From positions 81,842-145,841 of the forward strand of contig CAJNOI010000206.1 of NCBI GenBank assembly GCA_905250115.1: a stretch of DNA of 64,000 nucleotides, given 5' to 3'. The notes under the pieces were generated by a model. The model had not been told where the DNA came from. It ran no database searches and worked only from the letters and a program-made list of their open reading frames with translations. Position numbers and translations under genes: made by a program. Below, one piece after another: positions 33,552-46,100 of the stretch (positions are counted from its first letter, which is position 1; each line of letters begins with the position of its first letter). Source of the stretch: Adineta steineri. Lineage: Eukaryota > Rotifera > Eurotatoria > Adinetida > Adinetidae.

Positions 33552-36500
33552 TTAACTTTTACAAATAAGTTTATGATTATATAATTTCCAATCCATGGTT
33601 TGACATTCTTTTGAACAATAATTAGCTTGTTTACATTTGCCACAAAACTTCGATGCACCTGCTTCGCAACAATATCGACAGATGTTTAATATCCATTCAG
33701 ATTTACTTTGCATTACAATCGAAGAAATATCATCAACACGAATTGATGGTTTCATATCATTTGCTCCTATTCGTAAATATGGATTGATAATATGGATTTT
33801 TTTCCCAACAGTATACAGGTTGCTAATTAAATATTCACCTTCTTCTTTCGAAATTCCATAAATGAGCATTCGCTCACAATCAAAGTTTTCATCTTCGATG
33901 ACTAGATAAATTGAGGGTATCCATGATAATGTTTCTTCAATAATCGTTACAGAAAGTACACATCCAGTATAAACATGATCTTTTCGTGAATTCATTTCTC
34001 GTAATGTAATTGGTTTTAAACCAATTAATAATTTGTCTGATTGTTGTTTAACTCGAGGTTTAACAGTAGTTGAAATAGTTTTATAGAATGGATTGTGTTT
34101 TTCATCTAATGTTGTTTTCTCCCATTGACGATGATTTTTAATCACTTCTATTCTATGAGAATCAGTCAGATGTTGTTTACGATTATTAATTGGATCTGGT
34201 TCGGGGTTGCCAAGTCAAAACTTTAGAAAACAGGAGTTTTCCAAGAGAATTTTTCTGCTAAATTAGTAGGAAAAACAGGAGGTTTTTCTATTTCAAGTTG
34301 AGAAAACATTAGACAGTTTTCTCGTAGAAAATTCAAATGTTCGCTAACTAAAATACGTTTATCTCCTTCGTATCAAGCTGATGATCAATAGTTTAATACA
34401 AATGATATTATTTTCACTTGAGTTTTATCACAAATAATGTCTTTTTCTATACAGAATGGTCATGAAAAGATTTCTTTTAATTATATCTGTTATGTACTCT
34501 TGATCAATTAATATTCTTATCTATATTCTTTCCAAATTAGTTTTTATTCTAATCCATCAGCTAAAATTCTTTTTCATTGTGAAGTTTAAACGAAAGTATT
34601 TATATGAATAAATAGAATGATAGAAAGATTCTTGCCAGAGTTTGAAAAAAGACAAGCATTCTTTATTTATTACATTACTATATGAATCGTTTGCACGTGT
34701 TTCTTCGCTTATTTTCGGAATGAGCGGCTTATAGTATTTATATACTATAAAAACACAAGATAAACTAATTTTTGACAATAGAAGTTGTTTTTTATTTTAG
34801 CCTTTTATGATTTATTAAATGAACATTTTATCGAAATGGCTATCACTTCTGCTTCTTTTTCACTGATGTCTTCACTTTTTGTTGTTGTAATATATACCTA
34901 TTCATTCTTTTCATATTTGTAATTCATATCAGACTTTGACAGCCAAATAGCAGTGCCAATAAACCTGTAACAACTCCCTAACAATAATGAAAATGGAACG
35001 TAGGAATCTTCCTAAGTTATTCAAGATATTGTTCTATTCTAAGCTAAGAAGAGTCAGACGTGAATTCCAAGAAATGTAAAAATCTTTCCAGATGAGAGAC
35101 ATCTTAACTGGTCATTTAAAATGTTGCCCATCGGACTCTTGTCTTGAATACTAAGATCTTGTTTTCCAGACAATAACATGCGCTTTTCTGATATCTCCAG
35201 TAAAACAAATACTTTACGTACCGCTAGCTCCTGCAACTAATGATTTTTTTCGAGAAAAATGAAATGAAAGCAAGTATTTTCTTATTCGTTACTATAATTA
35301 TTAAGTACTGCAATAGTTCTCTTTTGTTCCTATTAAGTCTCTTATTGATTCAAATTATCGCTAACCACCAAGTAAGAAAAAAAACGAAACATCAGGAGAA
35401 ATCAAAAGAAAATGTTGAAACTCAGTTCTTGAATGCAGGAGATTTTCGATCAGGAGAAAAGTCCAAATATCAGGAGATTTGGCAAGCCTGATCTGGTTCT
35501 ACATTGAAGTTCGATTCAATCATATCAATAAATGGTTGAATAAATGCAATATTGTCTGATTTATAAGGCAAAAAGCATGGTAATTGTAGTTTTTCTGCCT
35601 GTTTGCCTTCTTTATAACAATCTTGGATCCAACGCATTCCAGCATCAGGCGCAAAACCTTTTAAACATTGAGCCATTTCATAATATGCTTCAGGAATTTT
35701 TCGATGGTCTTTTGGAGCAATTTTAATAAATTTTTGATAGGCTGTAATTGCTTCATTCATATCTCTTCCTATATGTCGTAATAGAACAGCTTTATGATAC
35801 AATAGTTCATAATTTTCAGGTTCTATTTCAAGTCCATTGTTTATATTATACAGACCAGCATCAGACTGGCGCCGAAAACCATGCACTGCACCACTTGTTA
35901 AGAAAAAATAGACCGATTTTGGATACTTCTGTTTACATAATTCAACAAACTCTTCAATTATTCCGTAGGAATTGATATTCAATGTTGCATAACATACACG
36001 AACATCTTCATCGAGTTGCGAAACGATGAAATTTGATTCTTGCTTACATCGAGAAAGTACTCGTTCAATAATGTTGCTAACTTTTTTATGCATGTGACTT
36101 GGAATTTGACCTACAATTTGTTCAGTACGATAACATTGTGAAAGTTCATGGACAAATATATTTTCTTGTTCTTCTGTTAAAGTTTCACAAAATAAGAGTA
36201 TATTTAATGCTTGTATGTGATGTTCTAAAGCACGACAAAGATTTTTGGCTGTTATTGAACCACGTTTGGCATATCCACATAACATTTCGTAATCTTTTAA
36301 ATATAAATGTTCAGATGCCACCGATGGAGAAACTTTACTTTGAAATGACAACATGTAGTTAGCCGCTGTTTTCATTGCTTTTAACATATTTGGTGAGCTT
36401 TTTTGACGTGCTTCCAATGTTTTTATAAACTTATCACGATCTCGTTGAGCGACAATATTGCCTGATTCACATGCACGATCGTACCAAATTCTTGCCATTT

Positions 36501-38124
36501 CAAAATCATTTTTACTTAATCGCATCTCTGCTAAAGTCATCATAGCAACTGCATCGCCTCTTTTCGCTGCTAATTCATGTAATTCTTCAGCTTTTTCGAG
36601 ATTTTTATCAACCGCAAGACCATCTAGATACATTACACCTAGATTATTAGCAGCCATTGCGCTACCATGATTAGTAGCACGTTGATACCAATAAACTGCT
36701 AATGAAAGATCCTTGCGAACACTAATACCTTCAAAATATCTTACTCCTAAAGCGTGTTCAGATTCAGCTACACCAATATTTGGCAGTCCTTTTATTATAG
36801 GATGTTCTGGTGGTTGTGTCGCTGCTTTTTCAAGCCATTCGCGAGCCACATTATGATCTTTTTTTACACCTAGACCTTTATCAAATAATCGAGCTAAGTT
36901 ATACATTCCTTCAGCATTGCCGGCATTTGCTGCTTTGGCAAAATATTTCGCAGCTTGTTCATAATCTTGTATAACATCAATATCCCCAAGTGCAAACTGA
37001 TGCCCTTTCATTACATCAGCTGCTGATGGATCTATTAGCTCGAGTAAACTCCTATTTTGCCTCACCATTTCTGGATCCAAACCGAACTTTTCTTTTAGTT
37101 CATTTAAATTTTCAGGAATTGTTTTCCAATTCGCTCGTGGATCGAGATATTCTTGTCGAGAATTTCGATGAACAATTATACGACTTTCATCTAGTGCTTT
37201 TTGTATTTCAATTTTAGTCGGATCAAGTGCCAATGCTCGTTCAAATGAATTGATTGCCTTGTCATGATAATCTAAGATAGCATAGACTTGTCCAACACGA
37301 AAATGTGCTTTCCACCATGTCACCCAAAGTTTTCTTGCTTGTTTAGCATCTTTTAGAGCACGATCTAATTCTTTTGTTATATCGCCATCTTCAGAATTAT
37401 CAACCGTGTATAAATGTTGTTTATATAATGATACTCGACTCGCAGCCATATTCGAAAAGAAAGTAGCTCGATCATGATTTGAAACACTTGATAAAACTGT
37501 TGCTTGGATAAAGAATTTTATTGCTTCAGAATACGTTCCATCTTTATGAGCTTGTATACCTAAGGATTTGAGACGTAATGCTTCGTTCTTATTTTCTTCA
37601 TTTATTGTTTGTTCTGGTGATTCAAACACACTATCATCCTTTAATTTATCTAATTCCGTATCAATGTCACCGAATGCTACAAGAATTGTTGATAAATCAT
37701 TCCATCGCTGATTGAATTCTGTATCATCAATAGATTTTGATGAAATATGAGCTAATGTATTTCTTAAATCTTTTAATTGTTTTATAAGCAAATCTTCTTG
37801 ATCAAGTTTTTGTATTTCATTTGTATTCAATGTTTGTGGACGATCACTAAACAATAGAATAGCAGTAAAAGTCGATACATCCCATTCATTCGTATCTCCA
37901 TTACCAACAGTTTTCTTTTGTGGAGGCGTCAAATTGATTTTCTTATTTTTCGAAATAACATTTGTTAAATAATTATTTCCATGTACTGCTGAATCAATCC
38001 ATATTTGACCATTGTTGAATATTGAGTAACGAGTTATAAACAAATTACGAAGTGTAAAACATGCACGTGAGATTAACAAATCTAATTTGAAATAATTACG
38101 TACTTCATTTGATATATTGGCCAT
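33552..38124 (-). pseudogene. TPR/Sel1/MYND-finger protein gene interrupted by a transposon
   Basis: Two open segments flank a hAT-like insertion. Segment 1 runs from ATG 38124 (a longer frame to 38145 uses TTG) to 35491 and encodes 878 codons: a helical N-terminal domain, TPR units near 180-330 (A-I-N-S-F-E-R-A-L-A-L-D-P), Sel1 repeats near 370-560 (A-A-K-Y-F-A-K-A-A-N-A-G-N-A-E-G-M-Y-N-L-A-R), then further TPR. Segment 2 (34193-33552) carries a C-terminal MYND zinc finger: C-R-Y-C, C-G-K-C, Y-C-S-K-E-C-Q, H-K-L-I-C. If one copy of the 8-bp duplication and the element are ignored, the frame runs through without a shift (about 1,091 aa). As assembled, translation stops six residues into the element (stop at 35470), giving an 884-aa product without MYND. 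The second haplotype may be intact. Such proteins are usually scaffolds or co-chaperones. Confidence 0.8.
34202..35490. mobile_element. Non-autonomous hAT-like DNA transposon, 1,289 bp
   Basis: Terminal inverted repeats match CRGGSTTGCCAARTC: left CGGGGTTGCCAAGTC from 34202, right the complement of CAGGCTTGCCAAATC ending at 35490. The element is flanked by an exact 8-bp target duplication, ATCTGGTT, at 34194-34201 and 35491-35498. An 8-bp duplication plus CAGGG-like ends are the hallmarks of the hAT superfamily. Subterminal CAGGAG motifs occur near 34231, 34275, 35393, 35436, 35451 and 35471, all in the same orientation, and are candidate transposase-binding sites. There is no transposase frame, so it depends on an autonomous relative elsewhere. 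It sits inside the coding sequence of the TPR/MYND gene. Confidence 0.85.
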
Positions 38125-38781
38125 AAAATCTATCTTTTTATTCAATTATTTTGAATAATGTCAGTGCACTTTACCAACTTTTATTTTTTCTTATGTTTGA
38201 AACTATGTCGCTTTGCAAAGAAAAGAGAAAAATAAAGCACATAAGTAAATTGAGTTTTGTGCAGACATAATAACAACATTATTTTTCCTCTTCCTTCTCA
38301 AATATTTTATTTCATCAAGGAGTATTTTAGCAGACAAAAAAACGCATTTTTACTGGTGTTTTTTTATAGAAGCAACACACTTTCAACGTGTTTCAACATC
38401 TCTTCTCAGTTTAAAAACAGCATTCTTTTTTTATCGGTGTGAGGCTAGAAGAATGAGAAAAATAATCTTAGTGGTTACAATCAGATCAATAAAAGATCAT
38501 TATGGGGATCGGAAATTAGATCATGATCAGAGTTGCCAGATACTATAGTTGAAAATTGGGAAAGATTTTTAGAGATCATTTTAATACATTAAACTTCAAT
38601 TTTTCAATCAAAGTATCAATACCCTTGTTGTAACTCTCCACAAAATATATTTCAATGAAAAAAATATCAAAATCTAGTGAATTTAACAAATAATAAACCA
38701 TAAACTATACATATACATATCAGATAATAGATTGTTTTTTTATACAATATTTTTCACTAGAGCGAATAAGTTTTAACAAAT

Positions 38782-38858
38782 CTTGGGTGTGGGTATGAGT
38801 GAGAATGATTGTTTTATATTGATCTTTCCTTCACATGTAAATCTACACCCTAAAGATA
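38782..38858. repeat. Telomere-like hairpin repeat, copy J
   Basis: Left arm CTTGGGTGTGGGTATGAGTG (38782-38801); right arm ATCTACACCCTAAAGATAA (about 38841-38859). Longer loop and more diverged than copies F and G. Confidence 0.6.
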
Positions 38859-39380
38859 AGAGTGTATTTCTAAAGACAAAATGTAACGATAAATTATGAT
38901 TTAAATTTGATACGAAGATATTGAATATCTATTCTGAGAATATTAATTGAATTCAAATTGACAAATGAAAACAATCCAACCTTTCGCGGAAAAGAGTATT
39001 TGTTGATTGTTATCAGTAAAAAAAAGATTTATTAAAATGATATCAAAAGAGAAAGACAAAGAATAAATCATGTAGATATATAGAATAGATCATAAATAAC
39101 TTTAATATAAGAAATTCAAATATTGTCAACCATAAAACATGATATTTTTATTACATGTAAAGATTAATTGAGAATACGGATACCAATATCGATAAGATCG
39201 CTAAATTCACCCACACAGCTAATGACCAAGGAAATTGCTCTTACAGGACTCTAATAGATTCCGCAACATCAGCTAAGAGTTAAAAGATTCTAAAGTATGA
39301 AGTGACTACGATCAACTACAAAAAAAGACAACGGTACAAGAAAATATTGTGTCTATTTGTCACAAATTCGAGCCAGCTTA

Positions 39381-39507
39381 AGAGTGGGCGGGGTGAGTGT
39401 GGATGAAGAGAAGAGTATCATCCTCACCCACACCCTAAGGATAAGAGTGAGGTTGTAGTTTGAAGGAGAGCTGATACCCAAACTCTCCTTCACACAAACA
39501 CTCTAAA
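39381..39507. repeat. Telomere-like hairpin repeat, copy K (double)
   Basis: Two adjacent hairpins. The first has AGAGTGGGCGGGGTGAGTGT (39381-39400) against TCACCCACACCCTAAGGAT (about 39424-39442). The second, at 39443-39507, has GAGTGAGGTTGTAGTTTGAAG against CTCTCCTTCACACAAACACTC. Confidence 0.6.
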
Positions 39508-39533
39508 TATTATTTTTTTTCACGATAAAAACA

Positions 39534-40868
39534 TCAGTTAGTGAACAAGTAGAGAAAAAGAAGAACAGAAAGATAGCAATGAAAACTGGCTTGATCCATA
39601 GGAGAGGCAGATGTGGAAACATTATCGTTTTCGAAACATTGAAAGAGTAGCATATGAATATTTTGCCCTGTCTGACCAATTTCCATTGACAGATTATTTA
39701 CTGTATTGATGTCATCACTGGATAAAAGAATTACACCTACACTGTTCATTTCATCTACTAGCATTAGATGTATCATGCCTAACATTGATCCGCTATGGCC
39801 AAGGTATCGACGACCATTGCTCATAGTTTGCCAATACCAACTAAGTCCAAATTGTGATGAAGGTGATTCTTGTGTAGAATTATTGTTTCCAATCAGACCA
39901 TAGTCAGATATGTTACCGCCACCAACTATTGTCCGTATTTCAGCAATCGATCGGGGATGAAGAATAGAAGATCCATTATTGAGAAACATACGGAGATATA
40001 CTGACAATGTATTCGCAGACATACGCAAAAGACCGGCAGGATACGCACCAAATCCGTAATTTGAAATGTGTAACCAGGTGGGTAGATTGTCCTATTACAG
40101 AAAGAAGATTACGAAAATGAGTATTATTCATCATAGAATTGCATCCTTACTGAAATTGGTGTAAAATTTAGTTGTGGCATTACTTATTGCCATCTTTCAA
40201 GATCAGTTGTATTAAATACATATGCGTAATGTTTAACAAAATCTTCTATATTTTCAAAATCAGATAATCGTACTCCGACTTTACTGATATCAACACCCAA
40301 GGGCTTGAGAACTTTTTCTTTGACATGTAGAATATAGGACATATTTGCTACTCGTTCAACAACTCGGATTGATATATTTAAGACAAAATTCAGCCAATGT
40401 TTCATCGAATGCAGTATCATCTGGTCTATATTGCATGTTTTGTTCTTCAGGTTTGACGGTGATCGAAGCCGTATGTGAAAGTAATTTACGTAGAGTAATT
40501 GAATGAGAAGGATAATCTGGATGGTAAATACGTTGAACAGATTCGAATAAGTATCGATTGATATCTGTATCAAGATCAACAAGTTCTTTTTCTACAAGTT
40601 GCATGACGGCTGTAGCAATAAATGTTTTCGAGATTGAAGCAAGAGGAAAGATTGATGTATCGATATCCATCGGACGTTTGGGTAATAAAGATTGATATCC
40701 ATACGCATGTTGATAAAGTATATCAGTCGCATTGACGACAATAATGGCTGCTCCTGGAATATGAACTCTCTCAAGAGACTCATTGATCAATTGCTAATTT
40801 TGACAATGCGATATATTGCCGGCAACAAGGTGAAAGGCTAGAAACAAAACATATAACAAGTTCGCCAT
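39534..40868 (-). pseudogene. Broken serine beta-lactamase-like (class C / LACTB-type) gene
   Basis: The minus strand starts with ATG 40868 and a good signal peptide (M-A-N-L-L-Y-V-L-F-L-A-F-H-L-V-A-G), but hits TAG at 40794-40796. In the same frame the mature domain follows: V-H-I-P-G-A-A-I-I-V-V, then the active-site S-x-x-K as A-S-I-S-K-T-F, and L-R-K-L-L-S-H-T. After about 40360 the frame shifts and the segment that should carry the Y-x-N motif is missing. The downstream helix (A-N-M-S-Y-I...V-L-K-P-L-G) reads in another frame and ends at TAA 40184-40186. A GT-AG intron (40092-40150) and a last exon with the third motif H-S-G (Y-L-G-H-S-G-S-M-L-G) remain intact to 39534, with a hydrophobic tail. 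Three lesions plus loss of a catalytic motif argue for a pseudogene; an unusual splice pattern is less likely. Ancestral role: secreted serine hydrolase. Confidence 0.75.
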
Positions 40869-41194
40869 TATCGTTCAATACTTTTTATTCTCATATCAGA
40901 ATGTTGTTTTTTTATCAAATACAAAAAAGATAAGACTTAAATCCTTTTATTGTCATAATCGCTATTTGTTTCTTTGATGCAGATTAATGTCAAATCAAAA
41001 CTAAGACAATGTCAATATGAAGATAATAAGGAGAAACAAGTCTTGAAGCAGAGGATGACTTGTATAAAATTAAATGCAATCATGTCCAATGAAAGACTGT
41101 TATTCGAATTTTAAAGAATTTCTCGATTAGTTAAGATATACTTGCTTTATGAAGGATTTAGATAAACAACAGCAAAAAAAATTACATTTATGAA

Positions 41195-41247
41195 AGGTGT
41201 GACTGTGAGTATTCTTTTATTACAATCGTACCCTCATCCTCAAGAAT
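41195..41247. repeat. Telomere-like hairpin repeat, copy L
   Basis: Left arm AGGTGTGACTGTGAGTA (about 41195-41211), right arm TACCCTCATCCTCAAGAATA (about 41229-41248). Diverged. Confidence 0.5.
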
Positions 41248-41277
41248 ACACAATGAAAAACAAAACAAAACAAAATG

Positions 41278-41535
41278 TTAATCTTTAGTAGTAAATTTTT
41301 CTACCAGATTAAAAGTTGAATCAACTACATACAAATCTCCATTTGTTTTATCAAGATAAATTCCTTCTGGATTAGATAATTCATCAGTTTTTTTCGAATA
41401 AGGAACCCAATGAAAATAAAACTGAATTCCAATAATATCAATTCCTGCTAAATTTGTTTTATTATTGATTAATTTAATTGTTTTATCTTGAGATATATAA
41501 AGATTTCCATGACAATCATATTCAATTCCATTGAG
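41278..41535 (-). pseudogene. Truncated NHL-repeat gene fragment
   Basis: An open frame on the minus strand runs from about 41533 to TAA at 41278-41280 and encodes about 85 residues typical of NHL blades: G-I-E-Y-D-C-H-G-N-L-Y-I-S, L-S-N-P-E-G-I-Y-L-D and L-Y-V-V-D-S-T-F-N-L-V-E-K-F. There is no start codon and no upstream blade. The frame is cut where the G-rich motif of hairpin copy M begins. It is a relative of the intact NHL gene at 7.2 kb. Either a decayed gene end or a terminal exon whose other exons were lost or moved. Confidence 0.65.
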
Positions 41536-41552
41536 GGTGTAGGTGTTGAAGA
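41531..41552. repeat. Telomere-like repeat, copy M (half, G-rich arm only)
   Basis: TTGAGGGTGTAGGTGTTGAAG at 41531-41551, without a clear right arm. It marks the break point of the NHL fragment. Confidence 0.5.
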
Positions 41553-43146
41553 TGATATAATTGAAGAAACGGTTATGATATTGAGTATTCGATTGGCTAC
41601 TCCAGAGGCAACGATGATAAGGAGAAAATCGTTGCCCTAGTGAAGTAACGTAGTAAATGATGTGTTTGTAGAAGAATACAGTGTAATGGAATTATGACAT
41701 CACTCTTTCTGTGTATTATGACCAATACAATTTTAAACATGAAAAATTTTCCTTTAGAAAAACTGATTAAGTATGTGTCTTACTTGATAAATCCTAAATA
41801 TTATTTAGTATAGCTTTGATAAAATAATCAGATGTACACCATAATATTTTCCTTATATATACTTGCGAATAAAAAGAAGCGTGTTAAAAGAAAATGAAGA
41901 GTGAAAGCAAAACTCTTTTTTTTCTAAATAAATTATAAATAACAGAATGGGAAAATAATTCCTTCCAACATAAAATGATGCGTGTTATATCATACACGAG
42001 CAAAAAAAACAATGATTTTGAAATAATTATAATGAACAAAGAGTTGATTATATCAGGTACGAATAATATATCTTGAAATGAGATAACATTGTTTATCTGA
42101 AGATAAATTATACCATAAAAAATATTTTGAAAACTTGTCTTAATATTATGTTCTACAAGAAATCATTAAAAAGTATACCCTAATCATAGATTAATTACCA
42201 AAATGTAAACAAAATAGAATCATTATTCTTTCATCATATTTTAAAAAAATTACATCAAACAATATTCATCCAAATAAAGTTCTTTTTTTCATCCTGAGTA
42301 AATTCACAATCAAATTGAGTTTAAAACCTAAATACACATTAGTATCGTAGAGAATATGTATAAATAAAATGACGATATATTTCTATACTAAAAAAGCTCA
42401 CTATCATTTCAATCTAACGTCTATTAAGACTTCAAACGTTATGAAATCAATGTTAGAAAGATAAAAATCTGTTAAAAAAAATGATTGATCATAAATATAA
42501 CAAAAATATGTTGTATTGTTGAATTACTTGAAACAATTTGTTTATGTATAAAATTGATCTATAAAATCATATATTATTAATGAATATTATATCTAGTTGT
42601 ATAAAAAATATTATTGGTGTTATGTGACTACTTGAAAATGAATAATAATCTTAATATAAAGTTGTATGTCTTATAAATATATATATATGAATTTTATTGT
42701 AGAACTGGATTGATAATTTTGACTTCTCATACCTTATTAATTTATTATATTGTTTGTTTACCGTTAATAAAACGTTAACTTACAGCTTCATGCTTGTATA
42801 TAGGTTAAAAACAATCGAATAGTCACTCTCTCTTTATTTTGTCTACACCAATCGTTGAATCTACTGCCCCTGAGTCTTTAATGATACTATGTTAATCCTA
42901 CGCGATAGGCAAGATGAAAATACTAAGTATGTTTACATCTATGAAAAAAATATCGAAAATTTTTGTTTTTAACACAATGTTACCTACGTTTTTTGACATA
43001 ATGAAAGAAAACGGTTAAGATAAATGACGAAGGACGAAAAGTCAGTGATGCAAACAGTATTCAATCATTCCTCATAATAATACATATAGACGCATAATAC
43101 ATTTTACCTCTCTTAGTAATTTATATTTGAAAAGAAAAAGGAGAAT

Positions 43147-46100
43147 ATGGATGATAAGGAACCACTATTAAAGAAACATAATAAATCACCTATTGACAAT
43201 GATAGCGACAACGAAAATAAAAGGTATGATTTCTAAAAAAATATAATATTGATAAACACATAAGAACTCATCATTATTTATAGTTCTTTCGATTGGCGAC
43301 AATATTTCAATCGACAAAAGACTGATGCTAGTAATAAAAAGTTAGACGATGAGAACAAACAAACAAATAAAGATATTCCAATTGGTGTTTTTCAATTGGT
43401 AAGTATATTCTAACAAGAAATATCATAAGAGAAAGCATGTTGTTTTTCTTTTCAAAATATATATGTGCATTAATTCATTTCATGTAATGATAGTTTCGAT
43501 TTGCTGATCGTATTGATGTTCTTCTTATAATTACTGCTCTGTGTCTCATAGTGGGACATATAGTTTGTATTCTTGCCAACATAATTCTTTTTGGTCGAAT
43601 CACGGGATTATTTGCTACTACATCATTTGCTGTTGATTGTAATAATCAAAATTTAACATCTACAATTATCAATAATACTGTATGTCCTCCTGGTGTTGAT
43701 CTTAATCCATTAAATTATGATCGATTACATAAGTAATTGAATAAAAAATATTTTTATTTTTAATCTTTTCAAATTTTTCATTTGTAGATTATGTCATTAT
43801 GATAATAAAATGATTTCATCGACATCATCTCCATTAACACCTTTATTTCGAGAAAATGTTATGCATCTAGTTTATTTGTTCTTCGGTAAGTCTATTGAAT
43901 ATGATGATTAAAATTATAAAAAAAAACAAACGATTTGTTGTTACTCTGTATCAATGTAGGTTTTAGTCTTCTTATGCTTGTATGTGGTTTTCTTGAACGT
44001 ATCTGTTGGACAACTGCTACGAAACGACAGACATCTCGCATGAGTGTTTTACTCTTTCAATCACTTATTCAACGTGTAAGTAAAAATATTTTTTTACATT
44101 CATGAAATACTTTGTAGTTCGTGATCATAGATCCAAATTGAATAGTATCGAATTTCTATTAGATGGTTTAAATTCAGTGTAGATCTGCATTGTAAATGTT
44201 TTTATATCTTCAAAGACGGTTATTCATTGACGAGTAACTAAAATAAATGACTATCAACGATTAAACTAGTTAAAATACAGTTTATTCTATTTATTTCTCT
44301 TGCTTCAAGTCAAACATAAAACAAAATTAAGTAGATCATTTTGATCTCGATTTATGATTCAAGATAAAATAATGTGTTATTTCTCTTTCATTTTTTAGAA
44401 CATGACTTACTTCGATACAAACCAAACTACTCAATACAATTCGAAACTTTTTACGTAAGTAAAAATAATAATTTCATAACAAACAATTATATATGATCGA
44501 TTTTCTTTACAGTAATGTTGAAAAGATCAAAAATGGAATAGGTTTTGAATTCGTAATGGTAATTGCACTTATTCTAGGTATGATTTTCAGTATAATCATA
44601 TGTTTTATTCTTAATTGGAAACTGTCTTTAATTATGTCTTGTATAATTCCAATTGTCCTTGGCATTTCATTGATGTTTGCTAAGGTATAAACTATTATTT
44701 AATTCATTAAATTTTTATTAATAATTATAGTTCGTGGCTAAAGAAACACAAGAACAATTAAGTACGTATTCGAAAGCTGGACAAATCGCTCAAGAAGTAT
44801 TTAGTTCATTAAGAACGGTTCTTTCATTCAATGGAAGCAAATTGGAACAAAAACAGTAAATAAATAAATATAGCATTATAGAATTATTGTATTATTTATT
44901 ATATGTAGATATGACAAAGAATTACAAATAAATGAATGGTGTACTGTTCGCAAAGATGCTGCATATGGTGTTTTATTTGGTTGGTTTTTTTTTATATCCT
45001 TTATAGTTTATTCAATTGGTTTCACTTTTGGTTCCATTCTTATCTCTTATACCACTCATCATACACTGAACGTCAGTGAGATAATTATTGTAAGTAAGCT
45101 TTGACATCAATATGCAAGAAAGTAATTGAAAAACGAACTTTCGTTTAGGTTGTCAATATGTTTGCACACACCTTAACTTATCTTAATTCAATTGGTCCTT
45201 TCTTCCAATCGATTTCGGAAGCTCAAGGTGCAGCAGTATCCGTCTTTCGACTTATTGATGAAGTAGAATACATTGAATACTATAGCAGCTAAATCTTGAT
45301 AACAATATTTTCTATTTTATTTTATGATATAGGTACATGATGAAAATCTGAATGAAAAAGAAATATTGCAAGAGAACATATCTCATGAAAACTCGATTTC
45401 TGATATCAATGGTGATATTGAATTTGACAATGTTAGTTTTTCTTATCCATCAAGAGAAAATGCAACGGCTTTGAATAATCTTAAATTAATTGCTCGTGCG
45501 AATCAAACAACTGCTCTTGTAGGTTCAAGTGGCTGTGGTAAATCTTTTTCTCTAAAATAAACATAACATTTTAATATTGTAATTTATTGTGATAGGAAAA
45601 AGTACATGTGTATCACTTCTTCTTCGTTACTACGAACCTTCTTCAGGCAGAATTATGATTGGTGGTCAATCACTTACAGATTATAAAATCAAACCATTTC
45701 GACAACATATTGGAGTTGTTAGTCAAGAACCTGTAGGTTTCTTTTATTTTCTCTTTTAGTCTCTCTAGAATATTTATATTAAAATAGATTTTGTTTGGAA
45801 TAAGTATTTATGAAAATATTCGTTTTGGTAAATTGAATGCAACACGTGAAGAGATTGAAAATGCAGCAGAACAAGCTAATGCACATAAATTCATTATGAA
45901 ATTACCAAATGTTTGTTTTTTTGTATATTTATATTTATTTATTTATATTAATATTTTTGTTTGCAGAAATATGAGACACTTGTTGGTGAACGTGGTATAC
46001 AATTGAGCGGTGGTGAAAAACAACGGATTGCATTGGCTCGTGCACTTGTCAAACAACCCAGCATTCTTTTGTTAGATGAAGCAACTAGTGCACTTGACAA

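Larger units (their letters stand above)
38125..39533. other. Intergenic interval with hairpin repeats
   Basis: AT-rich 1.4 kb upstream of the TPR gene. It carries hairpin copies J and K. No CDS or RNA gene was recognised. Confidence 0.5.
40869..43146. other. Gene-poor interval upstream of the ABC transporter
   Basis: 2.3 kb of very AT-rich DNA. It contains hairpin copies L and M and the NHL fragment at 41278-41535. The remainder (41.6-43.1 kb) has no recognisable feature apart from the presumed ABC promoter. Confidence 0.5.

Noticed and set aside
34203..35489. hAT transposase gene inside the insertion
   Set aside because: Frames inside the element are short and show no transposase motif; the element is non-autonomous.
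14481..41552. Hairpins as bacterial-type terminators or CRISPR repeats
   Set aside because: The context is eukaryotic, loops and spacing are irregular, copies are kilobases apart, and there are no U-tracts or cas genes.
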